The notes beneath the pieces are model-generated. The model did not search any database. It was given only the letters and a program-made list of their open reading frames with translations, and was not told where the DNA came from. Of a stretch of DNA of 41,007 bases, positions 24,585 to 33,675 are shown piece by piece. Within the stretch, counting starts at the first letter, position 1; each line of letters begins with the position of its first letter. The position numbers and the translations under genes are program-made. Source of the stretch: Flavobacterium sp. (lineage in GTDB: Bacteria; Bacteroidota; Bacteroidia; Flavobacteriales; Flavobacteriaceae); the NCBI GenBank assembly GCA_003497625.1, contig DNNO01000028.1:101221-142227 (forward strand), read 5' to 3'.

Positions 24585-25901
24585 ATGAGTACACAAACAT
24601 TACCTTATGTAGCTTATAAAGTGAAAGATATTTCACTTGCAGCTTGGGGAAGAAAAGAGATTGAATTAGCTGAAGCAGAAATGCCAGGTTTAATGGCTTT
24701 AAGAGCAGAATACGGAGCAACTCAACCTTTAAAAGGAGCAAGAATTGCTGGATGTCTTCACATGACAATTCAAACTGCTGTTTTAATTGAAACTTTAATT
24801 GCTTTAGGTGCAGAAGTTACTTGGTCTTCTTGTAACATTTTCTCAACTCAAGATCAGGCTGCTGCTGCTATTGCTGCTGCTGGAATTCAGGTTTATGCTT
24901 GGAAAGGTTTGAATGAAGAAGATTTCGATTGGTGTATTGAACAAACTTTATTCTTTGGTGAAGACAGAAAACCATTGAACATGATTTTAGATGATGGTGG
25001 AGATTTAACTAACATGGTTATTGATCGTTATCCAGAATTAGTTGCTGGAATCAAAGGTTTATCTGAAGAAACTACAACTGGAGTTCACCGTTTATACGAA
25101 AGAGTAAAAGCTGGAACTTTACCAATGCCTGCAATTAACGTAAATGATTCAGTTACTAAATCTAAATTTGATAACAAATACGGATGTAAAGAATCTGCTG
25201 TTGATGCAGTAAGAAGAGCTACAGACATTATGTTAGCTGGAAAAAGAGTAGTTGTTTGTGGATATGGTGATGTTGGAAAAGGAACTGCGGCTTCTTTCCG
25301 TGGAGCTGGTTCTATTGTGACAGTTACTGAAATTGATCCAATTTGTGCTTTACAAGCAGCTATGGACGGTTTTGAAGTTAAAAAATTAGACACAGTTATC
25401 AAAACTGCTGATATTATTATTACTACAACCGGAAATAAAGACATCGTTTTAGGTTCTCACTTTGAACAAATGAAAGATAAAACTATCGTTTGTAACATTG
25501 GACACTTTGATAACGAAATTGATATGGCTTGGTTGAACAAAAACCATGGTGCATCTAAAATCGAAATCAAACCACAAGTTGATAAATATACTATCAACGG
25601 AAACGATATCATTATTTTAGCTGAAGGTCGTTTAGTAAACTTAGGTTGTGCTACAGGTCACCCAAGTTTTGTAATGAGTAACTCATTTACAAACCAAACG
25701 TTAGCTCAAATTGAATTATGGAACAACAGCGCAGCTTATAACAACGACGTTTATATGTTACCAAAACATTTAGATGAAAAAGTAGCGATGTTACACTTAG
25801 CTAAATTAGGAGTTGAATTAGAAACGTTACGTCCAGACCAAGCAGAATATATTGGTGTAGAAGTACAAGGTCCATTCAAACCAGAATATTACAGATACTA
25901 A
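24585..25901 (+). CDS. ahcY: Adenosylhomocysteinase
   Basis: A 438-residue NAD-dependent enzyme that cleaves S-adenosylhomocysteine to adenosine and homocysteine, relieving inhibition of methyltransferases. Seen are [19 protein letters not shown], the substrate-region [16 protein letters not shown], the Rossmann NAD motif [20 protein letters not shown], and [20 protein letters not shown]. The C-terminal [18 protein letters not shown] includes the conserved Lys-Tyr end. It is monocistronic, with its own promoter and terminator. Confidence 0.98.
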   Translation: MSTQTLPYVAYKVKDISLAAWGRKEIELAEAEMPGLMALRAEYGATQPLKGARIAGCLHMTIQTAVLIETLIALGAEVTWSSCNIFSTQDQAAAAIAAAGIQVYAWKGLNEEDFDWCIEQTLFFGEDRKPLNMILDDGGDLTNMVIDRYPELVAGIKGLSEETTTGVHRLYERVKAGTLPMPAINVNDSVTKSKFDNKYGCKESAVDAVRRATDIMLAGKRVVVCGYGDVGKGTAASFRGAGSIVTVTEIDPICALQAAMDGFEVKKLDTVIKTADIIITTTGNKDIVLGSHFEQMKDKTIVCNIGHFDNEIDMAWLNKNHGASKIEIKPQVDKYTINGNDIIILAEGRLVNLGCATGHPSFVMSNSFTNQTLAQIELWNNSAAYNNDVYMLPKHLDEKVAMLHLAKLGVELETLRPDQAEYIGVEVQGPFKPEYYRY

Positions 25902-25952
25902 TTTTTAGTAAATAGTGAAAAGTGATTAGTAAATAGTCACTTAAAACATATT

Positions 25953-25986
25953 AAAACCCTTGCAGCAATGTGAGGGTTTTTCTTTT
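25953..25986 (+). terminator. ahcY terminator
   Basis: AAAACCCT (25953-25960) pairs with AGGGTTTT (25973-25980) across a 12-nt loop, followed by TCTTTT. Confidence 0.82.
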
Positions 25987-26072
25987 ACCAACTATTTTTC
26001 AACAAATTAGCAACAACTTGAAACTTTTGGCGTTAAATTTGTACTAATCATCATCAATCAAAATCAATCATC

Positions 26073-27173
26073 ATGTTAAAACGTTTTTTTATGTTATGTT
26101 CGGGCGTAGATTCCGACATAATTAATGGTTGTTCTAATGGCGAGCAAAACAAATATGCCGGAATTGGAGCTACCGTTTTCTTCACTGCCGTAATGGCTTT
26201 TATTGCTAGTGCTTATGCCCTTTTTACTGTTTTCGACAATGCATTTATTGCCATAGCTTTCGGTTTGGTTTGGGGTTTGCTTATTTTTAATTTGGATAGA
26301 TTTATTGTGTCTACCATTAAAAAAAGAGATAGCTTTTTAGACGAATTTATTCAGGCAACACCACGAATTGCTTTAGCGATAATTATTGCAATCGTAATTT
26401 CGAAACCTTTGGAAATTAAAATCTTTGAAAAAGAAATCAATACCGTTTTATTAAAAGAAAAGAACGAAATGATGTTGGCCAACAAAAAACAAGTAGCCAA
26501 TTATTTTCAATCCGACTTAGATAAAAACAAAGCGCAAATTGACAGCTTGAAATCTGATATTCTTAAAAAAGAGAAAGAAGTAAATGATTTGTATTCGGTT
26601 TACATTACCGAAGCTGAAGGAACTGCTGGAACTAAAAAGTTAGGCAAAGGTCCAGTTTATAAAGAAAAACGTGAAAAACACGATGCTTCTTTGCAAGATT
26701 TAGCGACATTAAAAGCTGCAAACCAAGCGAAAATTACCGATTTAGAAGCCAAATCCAAAACCTTACAAGCCGATTTAGATAAAAAAGTCACCGAAACCCA
26801 ACCTATTATCGAAGGTTTCGACGGCTTAATGGCTCGAATTAATGCTTTGAATAAATTGCCATTCTTGCCTTCATTCTTCATTATGCTGTTGTTTTTAGCG
26901 ATTGAAACTTCGCCCATTATTGCTAAATTATTATCCCCAAAAAGCGAATACGATTTCAAACAGGAAGACAACGAAATGGGCATCAAAAACATACTAGCTC
27001 AAAATCGTTACCAAAGCGAATTACAAAAGAAAACCGATGCCGAAATTTACGATAAAGTCTATGCCGACATCAAAGAAGATAAAGAACTATACAACTACAA
27101 AAAGAAAAGCGCTACGGAATTACTAAAACTTCAAGCGGATGGTTTTGTTGAGAAACAGAAAAAATCGATGTAA
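26073..27173 (+). CDS. DUF4407 membrane protein with long coiled coil
   Basis: A 366-residue protein of the DUF4407 family. It has a paired hydrophobic hairpin at about residues 31-75, a third helix at about 92-112 (IALAIIIAIVISKPLEIKIF) and a fourth at about 262-285. Between helices three and four lies a soluble helical domain of some 140 residues with strong heptad-like Lys/Glu patterning (KKEKEVNDLY to KSKTLQADLDKKV). A second charged tail follows the last helix. It may bridge membrane and partner proteins; no enzymatic motif is visible and the role is unknown. A TAAATTTG -7 box is at 26034-26041. Confidence 0.88.
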   Translation: MLKRFFMLCSGVDSDIINGCSNGEQNKYAGIGATVFFTAVMAFIASAYALFTVFDNAFIAIAFGLVWGLLIFNLDRFIVSTIKKRDSFLDEFIQATPRIALAIIIAIVISKPLEIKIFEKEINTVLLKEKNEMMLANKKQVANYFQSDLDKNKAQIDSLKSDILKKEKEVNDLYSVYITEAEGTAGTKKLGKGPVYKEKREKHDASLQDLATLKAANQAKITDLEAKSKTLQADLDKKVTETQPIIEGFDGLMARINALNKLPFLPSFFIMLLFLAIETSPIIAKLLSPKSEYDFKQEDNEMGIKNILAQNRYQSELQKKTDAEIYDKVYADIKEDKELYNYKKKSATELLKLQADGFVEKQKKSM

Positions 27174-27176
27174 AGC

Positions 27177-27222
27177 TTAACCGCAAAGACGCAAAGATTT
27201 ACGCAAGGTTCGCAAAGGTTAT
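27177..27222. repeat. CGCAAAG-rich short intergenic repeat (copy 1)
   Basis: Begins TTAACCGCAAAGACGC and repeats CGCAAAG-like units four times over 46 nt after the DUF4407 stop. The first 13 bases (TTAACCGCAAAGA) recur exactly at 29187 in the cyclase-hemW gap. It precedes the terminator and has no coding role. Confidence 0.65.
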
Positions 27223-27232
27223 TAAAAAACAA

Positions 27233-27270
27233 AATCCCGATAAGTTTAAAATTTATCGGGATTCTTTTTA
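27233..27270. terminator. Bidirectional terminator between DUF4407 and PH/SHOCT genes
   Basis: AATCCCGATAA (27233-27243) pairs perfectly with TTATCGGGATT (27253-27263), with T-rich tails on both strands, fitting the convergent genes. Confidence 0.88.
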
Positions 27271-27291
27271 TGTTTTATTAGCGGTTAGAAA

Positions 27292-27999
27292 TTACAAAAA
27301 CTTCAATATTTCGCCTTTCAATCTATCGTATTCTCCTTGAAGAATTAATCCGTTATCCAATAATTTTTTATAATTCTGAAGTTTCGCAAACAATTCGTCT
27401 TGCGTTAAATGTGCTAATCCTTTTTCTTCTGAAATTGGCGCTTCTACTTCCGTATCACGAATAACGTCATTTGGAGTAGGCATTAACTCTGCAAAATGTG
27501 TTACTTCTTCCGTTTGAATTTCCTCAATTACTTCTTCTACAACTGGCGTTTCAATTGGAGCTTCTGCTTTAACTTCTTCTAAAACTGGAGTGACTACTTT
27601 TGGATTTTTCAACAAATCCAATTGTTCTTTCGCGTAAGTATATAATTTTCGTGCTTGATTTTTTGGTAAATAATCAACCGTGTGGGTTAAATCTGAATTA
27701 GTTGTAAAGGTAAAATCTGCACCTAAAATTCCTTCTTTTACAAACGAACCTGCGATATCATCCCAATCGTAATCAATGAATTCCATCGATAATCCTAAGT
27801 TTTTAGGCTTACATAAAATGATTCTTTTATTAGTCACTACAATGCTATCAGGAAAAATAGTTACGGCTGGTTTTTTTTGAACCGCAATGTATCCAATTTC
27901 CTCGTTAGACATTAAAAGATTCTCCAATTTAGCCGTGATTTTCTCAATAGCTTTTGGATCTTGATCTTCGTTTAATATTTTTTTTAAGTTGTCTATCAT
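27292..27999 (-). CDS. PH-domain protein with C-terminal SHOCT domain
   Basis: A 235-residue soluble protein. Residues 35-130 form a bacterial PH-like domain (EEIGYIAVQKKPAV, SIVVTNKRIILCKPK, WDDIAGSFVKEGIL, DYLPKNQARKLYTYAKEQ). A Glu/Val/Pro-rich linker with several EEV repeats follows. The last 30 residues match the SHOCT oligomerisation domain: LFAKLQNYKKLLDNGLILQG and EYDRLKGEIL. Such proteins are of unknown function. The gene is alone, convergent to DUF4407. Confidence 0.88.
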   Translation of the reverse strand: MIDNLKKILNEDQDPKAIEKITAKLENLLMSNEEIGYIAVQKKPAVTIFPDSIVVTNKRIILCKPKNLGLSMEFIDYDWDDIAGSFVKEGILGADFTFTTNSDLTHTVDYLPKNQARKLYTYAKEQLDLLKNPKVVTPVLEEVKAEAPIETPVVEEVIEEIQTEEVTHFAELMPTPNDVIRDTEVEAPISEEKGLAHLTQDELFAKLQNYKKLLDNGLILQGEYDRLKGEILKFL

Positions 28000-28042
28000 G
28001 ATAGTTACTTTGAATTTTCTTTTAATAGCACAAAAGTAATGC

Positions 28043-28414
28043 CTAATTTTCTAATTCTTGAATTTCTTGTTGGACTTTTTTCGTTAAACTTTTGAAAACA
28101 AGTTCGTAGGAATGATTAATTAATTCGCTCATCATTTTATCGGAAACATCACCATGAAAACGAACCGTATTCCAATGTACTTTACTCATGTGATACCCTG
28201 GTTCCATTGACTCGTATTCCGCTCGAAGTTCCAAAGCACGCTCCGGATCACATTTTAAATTTAATGATGGTGTTCCTTTTTCCCATTCAGATAACGAAGT
28301 AAGACAAAACATTTTTCCTCCTACTTTAAAGACCAAAGTATCTTCATCAAACGGAAAATGTTCGGTGACGCCTTTTTTGCTTAAACAGAACTCATATAAT
28401 TGCTGAATATCCAT
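28043..28414 (-). CDS. MmcQ/YjbR-family protein
   Basis: A 123-residue protein of the MmcQ/YjbR (CyaY-like fold) family. Features are CLSKKGVTEHFPFDEDTLVF, GGKMFCLTSL, LNLKCDPERALELR, and SKVHWNTVRFHGDVSD near the end. The fold has been described as DNA-binding, but the role is unclear. It follows the cyclase gene by 8 nt and is probably in the same operon. Confidence 0.92.
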   Translation of the reverse strand: MDIQQLYEFCLSKKGVTEHFPFDEDTLVFKVGGKMFCLTSLSEWEKGTPSLNLKCDPERALELRAEYESMEPGYHMSKVHWNTVRFHGDVSDKMMSELINHSYELVFKSLTKKVQQEIQELEN

Positions 28415-28422
28415 TTTCGAAA

Positions 28423-29181
28423 TTACTTTTTAATTTTATATAAAATCGGTTTACTCGGACTAGCATCATTTTCAAACGAAGCGAATTGTAAATTCAATAG
28501 ATAACTTCCGTCTTGAATTTCTTCGTTTACATAAATCATTTCCGTAATCGTACAATTAAAACGAGCATCTTCATTTACTTGATTCACATCTTTTACATTC
28601 CAAAACGCTTTGTGTGCTAGTAATTTTCCTTCATCGTGCTCTTTATCCACACTTGGCAAATCGATTAGTAAATGTTGAATGCCTTTTTCTCTAATAAAAA
28701 TTGATGCGGATTCTTCCAAATAAGGCGGATTTGTATTGGAATAATTTAAATGCTTTTTACTTTCTGGATTTGGCAATGTTCTGATGATGATGGCTTTTGG
28801 TGAATTTCCACCCAAAGCATTCTCAATTTGCTCTTTTGTTATAACTAAATCTTCCCCAACCTTTTTTGGCTCAACTGAAATCAATTCAGCCATAAAGAAA
28901 AACTGTATCAAACATTGATTTATGGAATAAAAATCTCGTGTGATATGTCCTAAACATTCTGTATGCGTACCATGCGCATGCGGATTGAAGAAAATATTAT
29001 TAAAATTCGTAGACGATTTTCCTTCCGAAACTTTTCCTATCCAATCACCCATAGTTACAGGTTCAATTTCCGGTGCATTTTGATACCAAGCAATCGGGTT
29101 TTGTTCGTTGTTTGATAATGGAATAGAAATATCAAGAGGTTTTGATAAGTCGATTTGTATGTTGTTGATGGTTGCTTTCAT
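28423..29181 (-). CDS. Cyclase family protein (kynurenine-formamidase-like)
   Basis: A 252-residue metal-dependent hydrolase-like protein of the cyclase family (PF04199). The metal-binding motif reads NPHAHGTHTECLGHI, equivalent to HxGTHxD/E. Other segments are DLSKPLDISIPLS, AIIIRTLPNPESK, LLIDLPSVDKEHDEG and HKAFWNV. Relatives hydrolyse N-formylkynurenine, but the natural substrate here is unknown. The start at 29181 (MKATINNIQIDL) is chosen because the longer frame would begin inside the intergenic repeat. Confidence 0.87.
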   Translation of the reverse strand: MKATINNIQIDLSKPLDISIPLSNNEQNPIAWYQNAPEIEPVTMGDWIGKVSEGKSSTNFNNIFFNPHAHGTHTECLGHITRDFYSINQCLIQFFFMAELISVEPKKVGEDLVITKEQIENALGGNSPKAIIIRTLPNPESKKHLNYSNTNPPYLEESASIFIREKGIQHLLIDLPSVDKEHDEGKLLAHKAFWNVKDVNQVNEDARFNCTITEMIYVNEEIQDGSYLLNLQFASFENDASPSKPILYKIKK

Positions 29182-29186
29182 AATTT

Positions 29187-29269
29187 TTAACCGCAAAGAG
29201 CGCAAGGTTTTCACTAAGTTCACAAAGCTTTGTGTTTCATTATGCTTTCTTTGTGTTCTTAGTGGTTAA
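29187..29269. repeat. CGCAAAG repeat (copy 2), two inverted half-units
   Basis: The cyclase-hemW gap is filled by this element. The left half begins TTAACCGCAAAGAGCGC. The right half, read from the other strand, begins TTAACCACTAAGAACAC. The two face each other around 29228, so a long imperfect hairpin can form. The left half shares its first 13 bases with the copy at 27177. Confidence 0.7.
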
Positions 29270-29272
29270 TAA

Positions 29273-30418
29273 TCATTCCAAATTTAATAAAAACAAATCA
29301 CTCGCAATTCCGTCACTCAAAAACTTTCCTTTTTTTGTAGTTCGTAAAATGTTATCATCAATAAACAACAAATGGTCTTCTATGAATTTTGCTGCTTGTT
29401 GGTTAAGATAATCCAAATAGGTTTTTCCAAATTCCTGTTCGATTCGTTCTAAAGAAACACCCCAAATCGTTCGTAAACCCGTCATAATATATTCGTTATA
29501 GCGGTCGGTTTTGGTTAAGGTTTCAATTTCTATTGGTAATTTATTTTCTTGAATAGATTTGATATAAAGTGAATTATTTGACACATTCCAACCTCTGTTT
29601 TTTCCATCATAACTGTGTGCTGACGGACCAATTCCGATGTACTTTTTGCCTAACCAATAACTCGAATTGTTTTTTGAAAAATATTTTTCTTTCCCAAAAT
29701 TCGATAATTCGTAATGAATAAATCCGCTTTCCGAAAGTTTGTCCACTAAAATTTGAAAATGCTCTTGGGCGACTTCATCATCGGGTTGCGGAATGATTCC
29801 TTTTTGAATGAACGAATGCAAAGCCGTTTTAGGTTCAACCGTTAAGGCATAACTCGAAATATGCGGCACACCAAAAGACAAAGCCGTTTCAATGTTTTGC
29901 AACCATTTTTCGTTAGACATTTCTGGAACTCCATAAATCAAATCGATGGAGATATTATCGAAATAGTGTGTGGCAATTTCCAAACATTTCTTGGCTTCTT
30001 CCACATTGTGCGCGCGATTCATCAACTTTAAATCGTCTTCAAAAAACGATTGAATTCCGATAGATAAACGGTTGACTTTATTTTTTGATAATTCTATTAT
30101 TCGCGTTTCAGTTAAATCATCTGGATTGGCTTCTACGGTGATTTCTGGATTTTCGACTACTTTATAGTTTCTATATACTTCATCAATCAAAAATTTCAAA
30201 TCTTCAACCTGTAATATCGAAGGCGTTCCACCACCAAAATAAATAGTTTCTACTCCCGAAAATTCGGGATCATCTTGAAACTCACTTTTTCGTAATTCAA
30301 TTTCTTTAGCTAATGCTAAAACCATTTCATCTTTCTTCTTCAAATTAGTAGAAAAATGAAAATCGCAATAATGACAAGCTTGTTTACAAAATGGTATGTG
30401 GATATAAATGCCTGACAT
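29273..30418 (-). CDS. hemW: Radical SAM heme chaperone HemW
   Basis: A 381-residue radical-SAM protein. The cluster-binding motif is IPFCKQACHYCDFHF (CxxxCxxC with the HemW-type CxF), and the SAM-binding glycines are in YFGGGTPSIL. Further family segments are EANPDDLTE, RLSIGIQSFFEDDLKLMNRA, DLIYGVPEMS, and the GIGPSAHSYDGKNRGWN loop that marks HemW/HemN relatives. HemW binds heme and hands it to target proteins rather than acting as the oxidase HemN, which has extra residues. The start at 30418 is near the divergent lipoprotein gene. Confidence 0.94.
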   Translation of the reverse strand: MSGIYIHIPFCKQACHYCDFHFSTNLKKKDEMVLALAKEIELRKSEFQDDPEFSGVETIYFGGGTPSILQVEDLKFLIDEVYRNYKVVENPEITVEANPDDLTETRIIELSKNKVNRLSIGIQSFFEDDLKLMNRAHNVEEAKKCLEIATHYFDNISIDLIYGVPEMSNEKWLQNIETALSFGVPHISSYALTVEPKTALHSFIQKGIIPQPDDEVAQEHFQILVDKLSESGFIHYELSNFGKEKYFSKNNSSYWLGKKYIGIGPSAHSYDGKNRGWNVSNNSLYIKSIQENKLPIEIETLTKTDRYNEYIMTGLRTIWGVSLERIEQEFGKTYLDYLNQQAAKFIEDHLLFIDDNILRTTKKGKFLSDGIASDLFLLNLE

Positions 30419-30422
30419 AAAT

Positions 30423-30453
30423 TTGTTGTTGTACTATTTTTATTATAGATTTG
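30423..30453 (+). promoter_or_regulatory. Promoter of the DUF6252-like lipoprotein gene
   Basis: TTG at 30423-30425 is 20 nt upstream of TAGATTTG (30446-30453), a full match to the -7 consensus. It lies 20 nt before the ATG at 30474. Confidence 0.7.
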
Positions 30454-30473
30454 TTGAAGTAAATATTTTTAAC

Positions 30474-31004
30474 ATGAAAAAAATTAGATTCTTATTATTT
30501 GCTTTACCATTTATTCTGTTTGCTTGTTCATCAGACGATAGTGATAACAGCAACAGTAGCCAATTTGCAATGACTGCTAAAATTAATGGGGTAACATTTG
30601 AAGCAAACAACCCATTCGGAACAAATCTTTATTCTTCTACAAATATATGGGATTATTTTCCATTAGAAGACTTCGTAATGTTACAAGGAAGACAAGGAGG
30701 TTTATTAGGAAATCCTGAAATTAATATTTGGTTAAAAAGAACTGATATTGCTTTAGGAACTTATACTTTTGGCTCTGAAACTTACAGCACACCGCCATCA
30801 CATTTTATTGACTTAATCGATAATAGTAATGAAGAAATGGAAGAAACAATAGGTGGTACCATAACAATTACTGAAGTAAATACTTCTTCAAAAATTGTTA
30901 AAGGAACATTTCAATTTACAACTTCTGATAATTCCGATGATACAGTTCCTGTAGTTAACATGACAGTAACAAATGGCACATTTAGATATAAATATGAAGA
31001 TTAA
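30474..31004 (+). CDS. Exported lipoprotein, DUF6252-like
   Basis: A 176-residue lipoprotein with signal peptide MKKIRFLLFALPFILFAC and Ser/Asp-rich linker (CSSDDSDNSNSS). The mature part is a beta-rich domain starting FAMTAKINGVTFEANN, typical of the flavobacterial DUF6252-like surface or periplasmic lipoproteins. The upstream Met at 30408 lies before the promoter, so 30474 is the start. No enzymatic motif is seen and the function is unknown. Confidence 0.75.
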   Translation: MKKIRFLLFALPFILFACSSDDSDNSNSSQFAMTAKINGVTFEANNPFGTNLYSSTNIWDYFPLEDFVMLQGRQGGLLGNPEINIWLKRTDIALGTYTFGSETYSTPPSHFIDLIDNSNEEMEETIGGTITITEVNTSSKIVKGTFQFTTSDNSDDTVPVVNMTVTNGTFRYKYED

Positions 31005-31017
31005 AAAATAAAGTCAT

Positions 31018-31053
31018 AAAAAATAGCCAGAAAAATTTCTGGCTATTTTTTTA
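31018..31053. terminator. Bidirectional terminator between lipoprotein and ruvC
   Basis: AAATAGCCAG (31021-31030) pairs with CTGGCTATTT (31039-31048) around an 8-nt A/T loop, with A and T tracts on the two sides. Confidence 0.88.
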
Positions 31054-31597
31054 CTCTATCTTCATTATTCTTCACAAAAGCATCCCAACCCGAATAACTT
31101 TTTTCGCCAACCACTTTTCCCGAATTGAAAAAATGACAAACTGCAGCCGCCAAACCATCAGTGGAATCAAGATTTTTTGGTAATTCTTTTAACCCTAATA
31201 ACTGTTGGAGCATTTTGGCTACTTGTTCCTTGCTGGCGTTTCCGTTACCAGTAATCGCCATTTTAATTTTTTTAGGTTCGTATTCTGTAATGGGAATATC
31301 TCTCGAAAGTCCGGCTGCCATGGCAACGCCTTGTGCTCTTCCTAATTTCAGCATCGATTGCACGTTTTTACCAAAGAAAGGTGCTTCAATGGCGATTTCA
31401 TCTGGATTATGCGTGTCGATTAATTCTATGGTACGTTCAAAAATGACTCTTAATTTCTGATAATGGTTGTCGTATTTGGACAAAACGAGTTCGTTCAACT
31501 GCAGAAATTCCATTTTCTTGTTGACTACTTTGATTAATCCAAAACCCATTATCGTGGTTCCTGGGTCAATTCCTAATATGATGCGTTCGTTTGCCAA
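31043..31597 (-). CDS. ruvC: Crossover junction endodeoxyribonuclease RuvC
   Basis: Holliday-junction resolvase of 184 residues. The metal-binding acidic residues are visible: D in [11 protein letters not shown] in [11 protein letters not shown], and the paired Asp of [15 protein letters not shown]. The GFGLI segment and [12 protein letters not shown] helix are typical. It acts with RuvAB in recombination, which are not in this window. It is divergent from the flippase-like gene, only 31 nt apart. Confidence 0.96.
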   Translation of the reverse strand: MANERIILGIDPGTTIMGFGLIKVVNKKMEFLQLNELVLSKYDNHYQKLRVIFERTIELIDTHNPDEIAIEAPFFGKNVQSMLKLGRAQGVAMAAGLSRDIPITEYEPKKIKMAITGNGNASKEQVAKMLQQLLGLKELPKNLDSTDGLAAAVCHFFNSGKVVGEKSYSGWDAFVKNNEDRVKK

Positions 31598-31628
31598 TTT
31601 TAGTGTAAAGTTTCGTTTCTTTGTACCA

Positions 31629-32558
31629 ATGATTACAATTCCTCACAAAGCTAAGCAATTCCTTGTTTTTACCATCAAACTTTTGATTGTAATTGGTGCG
31701 TTTTATTTTATTTATGACCAAATTGCTGGAAATTCGAAATTAGAATGGAGTAAATTCCAAACATTAGTTTTAGAAAAAACTTCGATAACAACCATCATTT
31801 TCATTTTATTGTTTAGTGTTGCGAATCGCTATTTCGAAATTTTAAAATGGCAGAATTTGGTGAGTTTTATCAAACCGATTTCTGTTGGTGAAGCGAGTAA
31901 ACAAGTTTTAGGCGCCTTAACAGCTGGGATTTTTACACCAAATGGTTTAGGCGAATATGCTGGAAAAGCGATGTTTTTCAAAAAAGAGCAAACTAAAAAA
32001 GTGGTGTTTTTAAACCTGATTTGCAACGGAATTCAAATGATTTTGACGATTATTTTTGGAACTATTGGATTGATTTTAATTGGATATTGGAAATGGGCTT
32101 TAGCGATTATTGGAATAGCAATTCTATTATTTTTTGCTTCTATTCTTTCGAAAAACATCACCATAAAAGGGTATTCGATTCAAAAATTACTTCATAAAAT
32201 AAACGAAATCCCAAAGAAGATTCACCGAAAAAATATTTTGCTTGGCGTTTGTCGTTACTTGGTTTTCTCGCATCAATATTATGTTTTGTTTTTGGTTTTT
32301 GATGTAGATTTACCTTATTTAACATTGATTAGCTCGATTGCTGCGGTTTACTTTTTAGCTTCTTCGTTACCGAGTTTTCAATTTTTAGATTTTGCCGTAA
32401 AAGGAAGTGTAGCTATGTTTTTCTTTGGAAAATATGGAGTTAATGAATGGATTGTGATTTTTATTAGTACTTTGATGTGGTTTTTGAACGTAGTTTTACC
32501 CGTAGTAATTGGAAGTTATTATGTAATGCGATTTAAGTTGAATACTTCAAATAGATAG
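31629..32558 (+). CDS. Lysylphosphatidylglycerol-synthase-like transmembrane protein (flippase-like)
   Basis: A 309-residue membrane protein with about eight helices, in the LPG_synthase_TM (UPF0104/AglD-like) family. Seen are [34 protein letters not shown] with the conserved TPxGxGE-type motif, and the closing [20 protein letters not shown]. Members are thought to help move or attach lipids or polyisoprenoid sugars. The start at 31629 is used because longer frames run antisense into ruvC. The glycosyltransferase begins 5 nt later, so the pair may act in one envelope-glycan pathway. Confidence 0.88.
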   Translation: MITIPHKAKQFLVFTIKLLIVIGAFYFIYDQIAGNSKLEWSKFQTLVLEKTSITTIIFILLFSVANRYFEILKWQNLVSFIKPISVGEASKQVLGALTAGIFTPNGLGEYAGKAMFFKKEQTKKVVFLNLICNGIQMILTIIFGTIGLILIGYWKWALAIIGIAILLFFASILSKNITIKGYSIQKLLHKINEIPKKIHRKNILLGVCRYLVFSHQYYVLFLVFDVDLPYLTLISSIAAVYFLASSLPSFQFLDFAVKGSVAMFFFGKYGVNEWIVIFISTLMWFLNVVLPVVIGSYYVMRFKLNTSNR

Positions 32559-32563
32559 TTCGT

Positions 32564-33673
32564 ATGTTGGAATTAATTCTCGGAACCATTTTTCTCATTT
32601 ACCTCCTATTCATTGGGCAACTGATTTATGGATTTAATCGAATGAGACGTTTTTCTAAAAAAGAATTCACTCCAAAAACGTCCTTTTCAATTGTAGTTCC
32701 GTTTCGAAATGAAAAAGAAAATCTTCCGAATTTATTGCATTCGATTTCTTTGTTGAATTACCCGAAAGAATTAGTGGAAGTGATTTTAGTGGATGATGAT
32801 TCTGAGGAAAGTTGGAAGATGGAAGATGGAAGATGGAAGTTTGAAATTCGATTAATTAAGAACGAAAGAAAATCAAATTCACCAAAGAAAGATGCGATTG
32901 AGACTGCAATTGAAATAGCCAAAAATGATTGGATTATTACTACCGATGCAGATTGCTTGGTTCAGAAAGATTGGTTGAAAATTTATGATCAATATATTCA
33001 GGAAAATGAAGTAGAAATGGTGGCTTCTGGCGTTTGTTATATTCCGAAAAATGGTTTCTTATCCGCTTTTCAGAATTTAGATTTCTTGAGTTTACAAGGC
33101 GCTACGATTGGAAGTTTTGGAATTGGGAAACCTTTTATGTGTAATGGTGCTAATTTTGCCTATTATAAACATTTTTTCAAGGAATTAAACGGTTTTCAAG
33201 GAAATGAGACCATTGCTAGCGGTGACGATGTTTTTCTGCTTCAAAAAGCAGTTTCAGTTGCTCCGAAGAAAGTTGATTTTCTATTGGCTAAAGAAAGTAT
33301 TGTTGCCACAAAACCAGTTGCAACTTGGTCTGAATTGTTTCAGCAAAGGGTTCGCTGGGCTTCGAAAAGCACCGGTTATTCTTCAGTTTATGGAAAGTTG
33401 TTAGCACTTGTTGTTTTTAGTGGGAATTTGGCTTGGATACTGAGTTTTATGCTTTGGCTGGTCAGTTTATTGGACCAAAACATTTTCATGCTTTTTGTCG
33501 CTTTAAAATTCCTAATCGATTTCATTTTACTTTACAAAATAGCTAATTTCTTCGAATCGAAATTACAATATGTGTTAGCGAGTAGTTTGTTGTATCCGTT
33601 TTTTAGTGTTTCGGTGGCGGTGTATTCTTTGTTTGGAAAATATAGTTGGAAAGGGAGATGCTTTCGAAAATAA
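32564..33673 (+). CDS. Family 2 glycosyltransferase, membrane-anchored
   Basis: A 369-residue processive-type GT2. One hydrophobic segment at the N-terminus and two or more after residue 270 flank a cytosolic GT-A domain. Motifs are SFSIVVPFRNEKENLPNLLH, VDDDSEE, the metal-site TTDADC, SGDDVFLLQKA and QQRVRWASKS (QxxRW). After VDDDSEE there is a low-complexity insert SWKMEDGRWKFE encoded by five AAGNTGG-type heptads at 32809-32843. The insert length keeps the frame. The sugar and acceptor are unknown. Confidence 0.93.
   Translation: MLELILGTIFLIYLLFIGQLIYGFNRMRRFSKKEFTPKTSFSIVVPFRNEKENLPNLLHSISLLNYPKELVEVILVDDDSEESWKMEDGRWKFEIRLIKNERKSNSPKKDAIETAIEIAKNDWIITTDADCLVQKDWLKIYDQYIQENEVEMVASGVCYIPKNGFLSAFQNLDFLSLQGATIGSFGIGKPFMCNGANFAYYKHFFKELNGFQGNETIASGDDVFLLQKAVSVAPKKVDFLLAKESIVATKPVATWSELFQQRVRWASKSTGYSSVYGKLLALVVFSGNLAWILSFMLWLVSLLDQNIFMLFVALKFLIDFILLYKIANFFESKLQYVLASSLLYPFFSVSVAVYSLFGKYSWKGRCFRK
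32809..32843 (+). repeat. Tandem AAGNTGG heptads inside the glycosyltransferase gene
   Basis: Five consecutive 7-nt units: AAGTTGG, then AAGATGG three times, then AAGTTTG. The string GGAAGATGGAAGT also occurs in the intergenic heptads after the DUF3127 gene (minus strand, near 14.1 kb). Confidence 0.9.
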
Positions 33674-33675
33674 AA

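Noticed and set aside
30408-30473. Longer N-terminus for the DUF6252-like lipoprotein
   Set aside because: The extra 22 residues precede a good promoter and would spoil the signal peptide and lipobox.
31467-31628. Longer N-terminus for the flippase-like protein
   Set aside because: The extra 54 residues are the reverse strand of ruvC and resemble nothing in the family.
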